A DNA stretch of 64,000 nt. Source: DASUFP01 sp036274495. GTDB taxonomy: Bacteria > Bacteroidota > Bacteroidia > AKYH767-A > OLB10. A program made the position numbers and the translations under genes. Of the stretch, positions 34,082-42,717 are shown piece by piece. The notes beneath the pieces are model-generated. The model did no database searches. It had not been told where the DNA came from and saw nothing but the letters and a program-made list of their open reading frames with translations. Positions within the stretch are counted from its first letter, which is position 1; each line of letters starts with the position of its first letter. The DNA lies in assembly GCA_036274495.1 (NCBI GenBank), contig DASUFP010000023.1:4413-68412 (forward strand), in the 5' to 3' direction.

Positions 34082-37057
34082 TTACCTGATTAGGCTGACA
34101 CTGCCTTTAAATGTTTCTTTTTCACCTGTCTCATATTGCACCGTTATCACGTATGCATAATTTCCGTTGGGAGCAACAGAACCATTTACTGTTCCATCCC
34201 AACCCGTTGTCTCTTTTTCTGAATAAAATATCCGTTGTCCCCAGCTGCTGAATACCGACATTTCGCTGTACAGAATATTATTTCCTCTTACCCTGAAAAT
34301 GTCGTTACTGCCATCACGGTTGGGGGTAAAGCCGGTTGGAATAAAAATGTTATTACCCAGGCGGACCTGTACGGTTTTATATAATGTATCAAAACAGCCA
34401 AAGGTGTTTGCTGCTATCAGAATCACCTGATAGGTTCCGGTAGTTGCATATATATGTACCGGATCGGTGTCGACTGAAGTATTGTCCGGTGAACCGGGAT
34501 CGCCGAAATTCCACAAGTAGGCTATGTTGGCTGTTGAGGTATTTGTAAATTGCAGTTCATAACCATTTGCAACAGGGGTGGTTGTTCCTGATGTAAATCC
34601 TGCAACCGGTGACGGATATAAATGCACTACCACTTCGAAGCGGGTTTGGCTTACACAACCAAAACTGTTTTGCGGTTCTACCCAATACGAAACAGGTTGT
34701 TGTATGGGCGCAGTTGTAAATGCCAGTCCGGTACCAAGCACCGAACCGCCATTGTTTGAATTATACCAGTTATAAGTAATGCCCGGCTGTGACGACACCG
34801 ATAAATGTGCCGGTTCACCTTTACATATAGTATCCGATGCCGTTTGTACAGTTGTGGGTAAAGTCATAATTTCCACATACAGTGAATCGGAGGTTATAAT
34901 ATTTCCGGGGCTTACCGTATACTGCACCTGGTAGTAACCTGTTTGAGTTGCAGGATATGCTGCTGCAGTAGCACCCGGGATTGCGGTGCCGTTAAATATC
35001 CATTGGTTCGACGACGGGAAAACAGAATTCAATAACAGCGTATCGCCCTGGCACATAGTAGTCGCACCTGTATACATTATCATATTTGAAGTACTTAATG
35101 CAACAACCTGTACGCTTGCAGGTACAGCCTGACATCCGTTAGCATCGGTAACCGTTACAGTGTAAGTTCCTGTTGAGGTAACATTAATGGTTTGTGTTGT
35201 GGAACCGTTTGACCAGTTATAGTTTTGTCCGGTACCTGCAGTAAGGGTGATGTTACCTCCGCTTACAAGCGGCACACTTCCCGATGGAGTTACAACAGAG
35301 TTGGTTGTAGGATAAAACTGTACCTGCTGAGGAATCGAAATGGCCGAGCATCCGGCGCCATTTGTAACCAGTACGGTATAAAAGCCGGGGCCCGTTGCAT
35401 AAATGGCCTGTCCGGTGGATCCGTTAGACCATAAATAGGATGTAGATGCTGATGCTGTCAATTGCACCGAATCGCCGTTACACACCGGAAGAGAGGTTGC
35501 AGATGAGATGGTTGCCTGAGGTGCCTGCAAGGTGCTTACCTGTTGCGGAGCAGAGGTGCCGGAACACCCCGAAGCATTGGTAACGGTTACCGTGTATGTG
35601 CCCGAAGCAGTTACGTTAATACTTTGAGTGGTTGCTCCGGACGACCAGGTATAAGACAATGCGCTGTTGGCACTTAATGTTACAGTATCCCCATTGCAAA
35701 TAGTAGTTGAACCGGAAGCGGTTATGGATGCTGTTGGGTTAAGCCCCACCGAAAGCGAAAACACATTTGACGTTACCAGTGAACCCGTTCCGTCAAGTGC
35801 GGTACAGCTGATACTGTAGCTTCCCGGCGTAAGAGTAGTGAGCGTGAGTGTTCCGTTTGCCGAAGTACCTAATACTGTGGCGCCATTATAAAAGGTATAA
35901 TTCGTCAGGCCTGATGGTTGTGCTACCAGATTTACCGGAGCGCCATCACAAAAAGTAAACCCGCCGCTCAAAGTGCTTAATGAGATAAGCTGATTTGAAG
36001 CCGGCACAATTTTACGAACCAGCTGGCTGAAGGGGTCACATAAATATATTGTGTTGGTTGCTGTGTAATGGCAGAGACCACTTACACCGTTGAATGTTGA
36101 TTGAAGTGCAGGACCGTTTGTAAATCCGGGAAATCCGTCCTGTCCTGCATAAATTTTTACAGAGTCCTGGGTAATTTTGCGGATCAGGAAATTATTTCCT
36201 TCACCAACAAAAACATTTCCTGCAAAGTCGCAGGTGATTCCCCATGGTGCGTTAAAGGATGAATTCAGTTTTGGTCCGTCAACACTGCCTGATGATCCGT
36301 CGCCTGCAAATGTTGTAACAACTCCCGTAGGTGTAATTTTTCGGATAAGATTATTGTACTCGTCAGCAACCAAAACATTATCCTGCTGATCGAGTGTTAT
36401 GCTATAGGGGTGATCGAAACGTGCATTTGAGCCGGTTCCGTTTGTGTTGCCCGATAAATAAGCTGTTCCTGCAAAAGTGGTTACCTGTCCGCCGGCAATT
36501 TTTCGGATGGTATGTGTCATCCTGTCGGCCACATAAACAATTGAACCGGATTTGTTCACTGCAATTCCGGAGGGAAAGCCAAACTGTGCCTGCAGCAGCG
36601 GACCATTGGTTACGCCAAATATTCCGTTTCCGGCCAGCGTTGATACCACACCTGCAGGAGTTATTTTACGGATGCTGTAATTTTTTGTATCCGCTACATA
36701 CACGTTCCCTGCGGTATCGCATGCTACAGCCCAGGGTTCGTTGAATGCCGCTGTTGATCCGGTGCCGTCCGAAAAACCGGGTGTACCTGCTCCTGCAAAA
36801 GTGCTTACAACACCTGTAGGTGTAATTTTTCTGATGGTATGGCCGTAGCGGTTAGCTACATAAATGTTTCCCTGCATGTCGCATGCAATTCCATGAGGAT
36901 TGTTGAATGTTGATGAAGCGGCGGGACCATTAGCTCCTCCTACGGCACCGGGAATTCCGGCAACCGTGCTCACTGTTTGAGCGTTTGCCGAAAGGGTGAC
37001 CAGTAGAGCTAAACCGCAGATGATGCTTTTCAAGGGTGATGGTAAATTGGTTATCAC
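34082..37057 (-). CDS. Secreted NHL-propeller/Ig-like protein with T9SS type B (CHU_C) sorting domain
   Basis: The 991-residue protein has a signal peptide, six NHL blades (about 30-350: FNNPHGIACDMQGNIYVAN, HTIRKITPTG), several Ig-like/SprB-type repeats (about 370-700: ICNGDTVTLSANSALSYTW and two cousins), a PKD-like domain (YLWNFGDPGSPDN) and a C-terminal CHU_C domain (IFIPTGFTPNRDGSNDIFRV ... GWDGTVNGSVAPNGNYAYV). Type B cargo needs a SprF-like partner; the PorP-OmpA gene four bases downstream fits. The frame opens at GTG 37057; TTG 37033 (KSIICGLALL) would give a neater signal peptide. Confidence 0.87.
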   Translation of the reverse strand: MITNLPSPLKSIICGLALLVTLSANAQTVSTVAGIPGAVGGANGPAASSTFNNPHGIACDMQGNIYVANRYGHTIRKITPTGVVSTFAGAGTPGFSDGTGSTAAFNEPWAVACDTAGNVYVADTKNYSIRKITPAGVVSTLAGNGIFGVTNGPLLQAQFGFPSGIAVNKSGSIVYVADRMTHTIRKIAGGQVTTFAGTAYLSGNTNGTGSNARFDHPYSITLDQQDNVLVADEYNNLIRKITPTGVVTTFAGDGSSGSVDGPKLNSSFNAPWGITCDFAGNVFVGEGNNFLIRKITQDSVKIYAGQDGFPGFTNGPALQSTFNGVSGLCHYTATNTIYLCDPFSQLVRKIVPASNQLISLSTLSGGFTFCDGAPVNLVAQPSGLTNYTFYNGATVLGTSANGTLTLTTLTPGSYSISCTALDGTGSLVTSNVFSLSVGLNPTASITASGSTTICNGDTVTLSANSALSYTWSSGATTQSINVTASGTYTVTVTNASGCSGTSAPQQVSTLQAPQATISSATSLPVCNGDSVQLTASASTSYLWSNGSTGQAIYATGPGFYTVLVTNGAGCSAISIPQQVQFYPTTNSVVTPSGSVPLVSGGNITLTAGTGQNYNWSNGSTTQTINVTSTGTYTVTVTDANGCQAVPASVQVVALSTSNMIMYTGATTMCQGDTLLLNSVFPSSNQWIFNGTAIPGATAAAYPATQTGYYQVQYTVSPGNIITSDSLYVEIMTLPTTVQTASDTICKGEPAHLSVSSQPGITYNWYNSNNGGSVLGTGLAFTTAPIQQPVSYWVEPQNSFGCVSQTRFEVVVHLYPSPVAGFTSGTTTPVANGYELQFTNTSTANIAYLWNFGDPGSPDNTSVDTDPVHIYATTGTYQVILIAANTFGCFDTLYKTVQVRLGNNIFIPTGFTPNRDGSNDIFRVRGNNILYSEMSVFSSWGQRIFYSEKETTGWDGTVNGSVAPNGNYAYVITVQYETGEKETFKGSVSLIR

Positions 37058-37113
37058 GTGTATTATACATTATTGCGTATGAAAAGCTTTTTTGAGGGTG
37101 GCCGATCCTTACA

Positions 37114-37129
37114 CTTGTAAGATTACAAG
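37114..37129. promoter_or_regulatory. Palindrome in the divergent region before the carbonic anhydrase gene
   Basis: CTTGTAAGATTACAAG is a perfect inverted repeat (7 + 2 + 7) between two divergent genes. It could be a regulator site; nothing else supports that. Confidence 0.3.
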
Positions 37130-37191
37130 GCCTCATTATCCTGTTTTAACAGACCCGAACGTGCAGCGGGCCTTTTTTGGAGCCGTTGGGG

Positions 37192-37199
37192 TATATTTG
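37192..37199 (+). promoter_or_regulatory. -7 element of the carbonic anhydrase gene (TATATTTG)
   Basis: TATATTTG is an exact TAnnTTTG. It lies inside the longer reading frame that opens at 37177 and 77 bases before ATG 37276, which supports the shorter protein. No clear -33 element is seen. Confidence 0.5.
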
Positions 37200-37275
37200 C
37201 AGGCGAAAATGGTGGTGGAAAGAAGGCTTGCAGCCTTTTATCCGCACAAAAACGGTACAATCAAACTGTAAGAAA

Positions 37276-37914
37276 ATGGATCAATTTGTCAAAAAAGTAT
37301 TCGAAAACAACCGCAATTGGGTACAAAGTCAACTTTCTGCCGATCCGAAGTACTTCAGCAGGCTGGTCAATACCCATGAACCGGACATGTTATGGATAGG
37401 CTGTTCGGATGCCAGGGTACCTGCAAATGAGATTACCGGAACACAGCCGGGGGAGGTTTTTGTGCATCGTAACATCTCCAATATGGTTATACACACCGAT
37501 ATGAATTTACTCAGTGTGTTATCGTATGCTGTTGAAGTGCTTAAAGTGCGCCATATTATTGTTTGTGGTCACTACGGATGCGGCGGTATTCAGGCGGCAT
37601 TCACCAATAAATCTTTCGGTATAATCGACAACTGGCTGCGGCATGTCAAAGATGTTTACAGGAAACATAATGCCGAACTGGAAATGATTGAATCGGAAGA
37701 AAAAAGATTAAAAAGGCTTGTTGAACTGAATGTTCGCGAACAGGTGCTCAATCTTTGTAAAACGAGCATCGTACAATCAGCCTGGCAGGAGAAGAAATTT
37801 TTACAGGTTCATGGTTGGGTATACGATCTTCAGGATGGTGTTTTACACAACCTTGAGGTAACCGCTGAAAGTAATGAGGGGTTAATGTCGATTTACAAAT
37901 TCGACAGCCACTGA
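37276..37914 (+). CDS. Beta-class carbonic anhydrase
   Basis: The 212-residue cytoplasmic enzyme interconverts CO2 and bicarbonate. The zinc ligands and the catalytic pair are visible: Cys43, Asp45 and Arg47 in GCSDARVPA, then His99 and Cys102 in CGHYGCGG. FVHRNISNMV and the tail with WVYDLQDGVL are typical of the can/CynT group. I place the start at ATG 37276 because the upstream part of the frame (37177-37275) has no family similarity and contains the likely promoter. Its stop lies one base from the stop of the convergent unknown gene. Confidence 0.94.
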   Translation: MDQFVKKVFENNRNWVQSQLSADPKYFSRLVNTHEPDMLWIGCSDARVPANEITGTQPGEVFVHRNISNMVIHTDMNLLSVLSYAVEVLKVRHIIVCGHYGCGGIQAAFTNKSFGIIDNWLRHVKDVYRKHNAELEMIESEEKRLKRLVELNVREQVLNLCKTSIVQSAWQEKKFLQVHGWVYDLQDGVLHNLEVTAESNEGLMSIYKFDSH

Positions 37915-37915
37915 T

Positions 37916-38668
37916 TCAATAATTTTCGGCTTTTTTGATAGCCGAATCAGAGGCTTTTTTATGATGCTGTTGTCCGGGATCGGGGACAAATGTTTTACTC
38001 TTTGGAGCAAAGAACCGTAATAATTTAAAAATGCCCATCCGAATAAGGCGCAGGGTGAGCATAAAAAGGGAATTGCGTTTTGAATGACGCAAACTCACCA
38101 CCATATTGTATTTTATTCTGCTTAACGGCTCAAACAGCTCTTCCAGGACACTTATCACCAGATTGAACTTGGGCTGGATATGATTAAAGACCTGCTGACG
38201 GGCGGCGCTATCCATATTCTTTATCAGCGCCCTGAAACGATCGGCCATCGGTTCACCGGTAAACTGAACTTTAATAACATGGTATTCGAACTGACGCGTA
38301 TAATGAGGTACCAGCATTCCAAATTCGTTTGTTTCCGCAGTTTCATAAAAATCCTTTGTATTCAATAGCGATAACCCCTGAGCAACCGGCTGGTGAATAA
38401 ACATAAAATGAAGAGCAGAGCCATCTGTTAATTCAATCCACACTTCTTTTTTCAAAAAATGTTTAATCACATCCAGTTTTGAAATAAGAGGATCGGAAAG
38501 TGCGAATTCGGTAAAATCATGAAACGATTTTTTTGAAGATAAAACTTCAATGACACTTGTGTCGGATAAAAGTTTTAATGGGTTGCCTGACTGATTGAGA
38601 AAAACAGTTTTTAAAGCCGGTGATGCTTTAATAAATGACTCCAGAAATAAAACCCTGTTGGTATTCAT
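37916..38668 (-). CDS. Conserved-looking protein of unknown function
   Basis: I do not recognise this 250-residue protein. The start is ATG 38668 (MNTNRVLFLESFIKASP); a TTG just before it is unlikely. It has no signal peptide. The first half is mixed alpha/beta (VWIELTDGSALHFMFIHQP), the middle has a positively charged region (MVVSLRHSKRNSLFMLTLRLIRMG) that may associate with membrane, and the last 30 residues are Lys-rich (QQHHKKASDSAIKKAENY). It lies between the carbonic anhydrase and a Wzc-like gene on the minus strand, so a role in surface polysaccharide is possible but not shown. Confidence 0.65.
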   Translation of the reverse strand: MNTNRVLFLESFIKASPALKTVFLNQSGNPLKLLSDTSVIEVLSSKKSFHDFTEFALSDPLISKLDVIKHFLKKEVWIELTDGSALHFMFIHQPVAQGLSLLNTKDFYETAETNEFGMLVPHYTRQFEYHVIKVQFTGEPMADRFRALIKNMDSAARQQVFNHIQPKFNLVISVLEELFEPLSRIKYNMVVSLRHSKRNSLFMLTLRLIRMGIFKLLRFFAPKSKTFVPDPGQQHHKKASDSAIKKAENY

Positions 38669-38686
38669 CAATCGGGGGGAAAATAA

Positions 38687-38715
38687 ATTAATGAACAGAC
38701 AAATCGTTCATTAAT
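38687..38715. promoter_or_regulatory. Inverted repeat between the Wzc-like gene and the unknown gene
   Basis: ATTAATGAAC and GTTCATTAAT are perfect ten-base arms around nine bases. The AT-rich arms, the lack of a T tract and the place just before a start codon fit an operator better than a terminator. Confidence 0.4.
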
Positions 38716-38746
38716 GAGTTAAAGATAGAAAACAAATAAATAAGAA

Positions 38747-40960
38747 TCAATAGAACCAGAGTGCAATTTTACGCAAAACTGCCGGAATATATCCTGTTGA
38801 AATTTTTGGGTTGTTTACAGTGTGTAATTTTCTGTATTTACCCTTGGTGGATATTCCGGAATGATTCACCCCTTTTCCTATAGTGTTTAACACCAGATAA
38901 AGGTTGTTTATCCCAAAATCTTTTCTGATGAATTCTGCGTTTGCAAGCTGGGTTTTTGAAGTACCGTTGGCTCGCACTACATAAAAGTTTAAATCACTAA
39001 TTTTCATCATGGGTACAGCATCAATATACTTTCCTACTTCAGGTGTATCAACTATGATGGCATCGTAGTGATTCTTTAATTTTTCAAAGACAGGCGCTGT
39101 TTCTTTAGAAATCAGCAGACCATTTACTCCTCCTGATAATGAACCAGCTACAGTTATTTCAAGATTGGGTATGTTGGTAATAAAGATAGAATCATGGATA
39201 TCGCACTTTTTAGCCAGGGCATCCGCTAACGTTCTGTCACATTGAATGTCGAAGAGATGCTCCAATTCGGGGCGGTAACTGTTCATATCAATGAGCAGCA
39301 CTTTTTTATCGAGTGCGGCAAGTGCCTTGGCAAAATTGGTGGCTATAAATGACTTTCCTTCGCCTTTGAGGCTGGAGGTTACTGTTACCATTTTGGCGTT
39401 ATCGTGTAAAAGAAACCGGGTAGCCAGGTTTGAAAAGGCCGGTTCCGCAGCCACTGTTTCGCCTCTGAGTGTACCCACGCCGCCAATGTACTTTACACCT
39501 TTTGCAGCTTTTTCTGCTTCGGTGCGGTCGTGTATTACTTCGTTACGGGTTTGCGATTTCAGTGAGGACCAGATGAGTCCCAGCAGTAACCCTGCCGTAA
39601 GAAATCCGGGATACGTTTTCAGCGGATCCGGAGCTACAGGTTGTGCAGAATAAGTTGCATTTTCAATGATCGCATTTGTAGTTTCCGGTACGGTTCCTGA
39701 AACAATTGCGGCAGCCTGTTTTTCAATCAGCAGGTCATATACTTTTCGTTTCAGCTGTAACTGCCGGTTCATCGACTCCAGTTCTCCTGCTATTGCAGGA
39801 AATGATTTTATACGTAACCGGTGGGCCGCGATCATGCCATTCAGCTGATCGAGTTTGACAGCAATTTTTCTGCGGGTATTCAATATACGTTCCGACACAC
39901 TTTCTTTTAACGCCATTGTTTCGGCATCGGATGCCATCGGATCAATTCCCGCAGCAGCGCGTTTTATGTACTTATCGTTTATTTTATTCAGTGCTTCGGC
40001 AAACATCGGATCGGTGATTACATCATAATCAACACCGCTGTTATCACCTCCCATATTTTTTCGGATGTATGTATGCAGATTGCCTAAGGCCACCATTTGC
40101 ATTTCGAGTTCCGATTTCTGGCTGCGTAACGCATTGCCATATTCCGATTCTGCTTTTATATCGGTTTCAATTTCCGTGATGTTGTTATGTGCTTTGTATT
40201 CGGCAATTTCCTGCTCGGCAAGTGCTAGTTCTGCAGCAAGCGATTCGGTTTTTGATTCGGAACTGTTAGCTTCAACAGACGTATTTTCTGAAGCTGCTGT
40301 TCCAGTATATGTCGTTACAATTTGTTTGAGCAATTGTTGCGCACGCGCCGGATCTTTATCGGTAAGCTTCAGCGACAAGGTACCCTCTCCGCTTTGCATG
40401 GCAAGGCTTCCGGTTTCAATTATTTTTCCGGCCAGGTATTCGGATGAATTTAACGTGATCAGGTATTCAGGTCCTGTAAAATAAACACGTGGTATAGTTG
40501 TGTGTTTGACTGCAGGCGTAATAGTTACTTCGATATTTCCAAGCTTGAACGCCGCGGAATCTTTTGCAAGAATTGTTTTTTCTATCCCGTATAACTCTGC
40601 AGTCACACGGTAGTTACCCGATCCCTGTGGTACTATGGTGAGGTCCTGTTGCTGAAAAGTTCCGCCCAATAATCTGTAGCTGATTTGAAAGGGTGCAGTT
40701 GCCGGCAGGGTATGTAAATCGGCACTACACATGGCTGATGTAGTTGATTCGTTATTGGTGAATGCTTTTGTCAGGAAAGTTGCTGTGTTAATCTCTGTTG
40801 CAGCAGCGGGTTGTGCTGTACGGATTACAGCCGTTGAAACATATTTGGCTGGTAAAAAATATTGATACGCCGTTGCTCCGGCAGCGGCTAGTAACAAGCA
40901 GCCAATCATCACAGCTTTGTTCTCTGTGATTACTGTTTTGAAGGTCCTTCGGTTTTTCAT
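38747..40960 (-). CDS. Wzc-like polysaccharide chain-length protein with divergent BY-kinase domain
   Basis: The 737-residue inner-membrane protein has two membrane helices (about 17-34 and 445-465) around a Wzz-type periplasmic domain with coiled coil, then a cytoplasmic BY-kinase domain. The kinase motifs are partly altered: Walker A is SSLKGEGKS, Walker A' reads LLIDMNSYRP where the family has DxD (Asn for the second Asp), and Walker B is IIVDTPEV. The usual C-terminal tyrosine cluster is reduced to a few scattered Tyr. Family members regulate capsule or exopolysaccharide length. This copy may bind ATP weakly or not phosphorylate itself. No glycosyltransferase cluster lies next to it. Confidence 0.85.
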   Translation of the reverse strand: MKNRRTFKTVITENKAVMIGCLLLAAAGATAYQYFLPAKYVSTAVIRTAQPAAATEINTATFLTKAFTNNESTTSAMCSADLHTLPATAPFQISYRLLGGTFQQQDLTIVPQGSGNYRVTAELYGIEKTILAKDSAAFKLGNIEVTITPAVKHTTIPRVYFTGPEYLITLNSSEYLAGKIIETGSLAMQSGEGTLSLKLTDKDPARAQQLLKQIVTTYTGTAASENTSVEANSSESKTESLAAELALAEQEIAEYKAHNNITEIETDIKAESEYGNALRSQKSELEMQMVALGNLHTYIRKNMGGDNSGVDYDVITDPMFAEALNKINDKYIKRAAAGIDPMASDAETMALKESVSERILNTRRKIAVKLDQLNGMIAAHRLRIKSFPAIAGELESMNRQLQLKRKVYDLLIEKQAAAIVSGTVPETTNAIIENATYSAQPVAPDPLKTYPGFLTAGLLLGLIWSSLKSQTRNEVIHDRTEAEKAAKGVKYIGGVGTLRGETVAAEPAFSNLATRFLLHDNAKMVTVTSSLKGEGKSFIATNFAKALAALDKKVLLIDMNSYRPELEHLFDIQCDRTLADALAKKCDIHDSIFITNIPNLEITVAGSLSGGVNGLLISKETAPVFEKLKNHYDAIIVDTPEVGKYIDAVPMMKISDLNFYVVRANGTSKTQLANAEFIRKDFGINNLYLVLNTIGKGVNHSGISTKGKYRKLHTVNNPKISTGYIPAVLRKIALWFY

Positions 40961-41137
40961 CAGGGTTTTTGGAATTTTCTCCCTTGCATACGTAGTCTTT
41001 TGCCGTAGGTTTCAGCCGGAAACATCTTTGGTAATCAGATAATTTACCACTTCTCTGACCCGGAATGGGTGCAATTCGCCCTTTAACCTTACACCGTCTG
41101 TCTGGCAATTACTACATATAGGCTGTACGTTTAGTTT

Positions 41138-41166
41138 CTGAAACCCTTTGGTACCAAGGGTTTCAG
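41138..41166. promoter_or_regulatory. Strong palindrome between the Wzc-like and thioredoxin genes
   Basis: CTGAAACCCT and AGGGTTTCAG form perfect ten-base arms around TTGGTACCA. No T tract follows on either strand. It lies in a divergent region, 178 bases before the Wzc-like start, so a regulator site is possible. Confidence 0.4.
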
Positions 41167-41221
41167 AGGATATTCATATATTATTCGGTATTCGATTTAG
41201 GTCTGCCAGCGACCGCTTTAT

Positions 41222-41229
41222 TACCTTTG
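41222..41229 (+). promoter_or_regulatory. -7 element of the thioredoxin-like gene (TACCTTTG)
   Basis: TACCTTTG is an exact TAnnTTTG, 24 bases before ATG 41254. It overlaps the TTG at 41227, which argues against the longer start. Confidence 0.5.
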
Positions 41230-41253
41230 CAGGATGCTGAAATCCTCTTTTTT

Positions 41254-41607
41254 ATGCCGATAATTAATGTTACTTCCGAAAAGGAGTTCAATACCTGTAT
41301 TGACTCAAAAGAGCTGGTATTGGTCGATTTTTATGCTGATTGGTGCGAACCGTGCCACTACCTGGATGCAGTATTAGCAAGGCTTTCAGCACTTTTACCC
41401 CCCTCGTTTGTCATTGTGCGTACCGATATTGAAAAGTTTCCGGAGCTGAGTAAAAACTACACGGTTTTAAGCGTGCCGGTGCTGGCGTTATTCGCAAACA
41501 GCAGGTTGTTGTGGCGCATGAATGGGTTTCATCTGGAAGATGAACTGATGGAAATTATAGTGAAGATTTCACGTGAAACGGATACGCCTATTGCTGATGA
41601 CAATTAA
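41254..41607 (+). CDS. Thioredoxin-family protein with WCEPC active site
   Basis: The 117-residue protein has the thioredoxin fold: LVLVDFYADWCEPCHYLDAV with redox Cys31 and Cys34, and the cis-Pro loop LSVPVLALF. The active site is CEPC rather than the usual CGPC, which should shift redox potential or partner choice. There is no signal peptide, so it is cytoplasmic. Its last codons contain an exact TTTCACGTGAAA site (41567-41578). It is monocistronic by position. Confidence 0.88.
   Translation: MPIINVTSEKEFNTCIDSKELVLVDFYADWCEPCHYLDAVLARLSALLPPSFVIVRTDIEKFPELSKNYTVLSVPVLALFANSRLLWRMNGFHLEDELMEIIVKISRETDTPIADDN
41565..41580. promoter_or_regulatory. parS: parS-like site 1
   Basis: The exact 12-base palindrome TTTCACGTGAAA (41567-41578) lies in the 3' end of the thioredoxin-like gene. 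Over 16 bases it matches the ParB consensus TGTTTCACGTGAAACA at 13 positions. Confidence 0.65.
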
Positions 41608-41786
41608 GGGCGAATCGGGAACTTTTTTTGCTTTTGGAGGTCGGAATGGAGACAAATTCGACCTCATTACAAGCCCGCTGACAGCAAAATAATAGCCGGA
41701 TGGATGCATTTGTTACATGGCGCGTGACGCTTCCCTGCGGGCTTAATTTGAACTTTTACAGGAAGTGTGCTTCCGGATCAAAAAAT

Positions 41787-42701
41787 TTAGTTCAATTCCC
41801 TCTTTCTGAGTACAAAAATCAGCGATGAAAAGTTGGAATTGTCTTTTTTTCCTGCCGCATTCGACTTAATTCCATTAATCAGTGCACTCAAATAATTGAT
41901 TTTTCCCGTGGAATATTTTTCACTTAACATTGAAACATAAAATGAATCGAAATACATCGGTAAAATCATTTCAATTTCCATTTTATGCATGGAAAAGAGC
42001 TTTGAAACGGATGCTTTATTGAAATGGTAGAGGTGCCGGGGCAGATCATAAGCTGCCCAGTGGGCGCCGTATAACGTTGCATCGTATGAATCGCTGTTCG
42101 GAACGGCTACAATGCATCTGCCGTTGTCGTTCAAAATCCTTTTCAGTTCCTTTAGGGTTGGATGCAGTTCGTGCACATGCTCCAAAACATGCCACATGGA
42201 GATAATGGAAAAGCTTTTATCAGCAATTTCGGAAAGTGCGTCCGGTTTTTTCACGTGTAATCCGTTTTCAGCGGTTGCAAATGCCCTGGCTTTTTCTCCC
42301 GGCTCTATCCCAAGGGTAGTCCACCCCTGTTTTTTGAGTTCTTTGAGCAATTCTCCCGTTCCGCAACCATAATCAAGGACACTTTTAACCTGATTACCGG
42401 CCAGACGGGCATACAATTGTGTCTTTTTTCGGATGGTGTAGGTCCTTACAAGCTGATAAACCCTGTTGATGACTCCTTTTGAGGTGTTAGAGTGTGAAAT
42501 ATAATCCTCCGACTCATAATAGGGGCCGATTTCATCTGTGTTAGGGCGCGGATTGGTGAATTTGAACCCACAGGATGCACATTGTACTATAGTAAACGCC
42601 TCCTTGCTGATACTATGATCGGTGGTTGTTAGGAAGCTACTAAAGACCGTTTCACTGCACACCGGGCAGCTGTTAAGGGTCTCAAAAGAGGCTTGTTTCA
42701 C
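41787..42701 (-). CDS. Class I SAM-dependent methyltransferase with zinc-ribbon-like N terminus
   Basis: The 304-residue protein begins with a CxxC ... CxxC pair (SCPVC and QCASCGF, about residues 12-45) and continues with a Rossmann methyltransferase domain: VLDYGCGTGELLKEL (SAM-binding), LGIEPGEKARAFA, SMWHVLEHVHE and NDNGRCIVAVPNSDSYD. The architecture is common in Bacteroidota next to mnmG; the substrate is unknown. The start is GTG 42701, the only start before the Cys pair, and it falls inside parS-like site 3. It starts 16 bases after the mnmG stop and is probably co-transcribed. Confidence 0.85.
   Translation of the reverse strand: MKQASFETLNSCPVCSETVFSSFLTTTDHSISKEAFTIVQCASCGFKFTNPRPNTDEIGPYYESEDYISHSNTSKGVINRVYQLVRTYTIRKKTQLYARLAGNQVKSVLDYGCGTGELLKELKKQGWTTLGIEPGEKARAFATAENGLHVKKPDALSEIADKSFSIISMWHVLEHVHELHPTLKELKRILNDNGRCIVAVPNSDSYDATLYGAHWAAYDLPRHLYHFNKASVSKLFSMHKMEIEMILPMYFDSFYVSMLSEKYSTGKINYLSALINGIKSNAAGKKDNSNFSSLIFVLRKRELN
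42249..42260. promoter_or_regulatory. Degenerate parS-like site 2
   Basis: TTTCACGTGTAA matches the palindromic core at 11 of 12 positions. It lies inside the methyltransferase gene. Confidence 0.35.
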
Positions 42702-42709
42702 GTGAAAAA
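42694..42709. promoter_or_regulatory. parS: parS-like site 3, best match
   Basis: TGTTTCACGTGAAAAA matches the 16-base ParB consensus at 15 positions and contains the exact TTTCACGTGAAA core (42696-42707). It straddles the methyltransferase start codon. Confidence 0.8.
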
Positions 42710-42717
42710 TAGGTTAT

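Noticed and set aside
37055..37060. Other CACGTG hexamers (also near 23386 and 40486) as parS sites
   Set aside because: Their flanks do not match TTT/AAA, so they lack the 12-base core.
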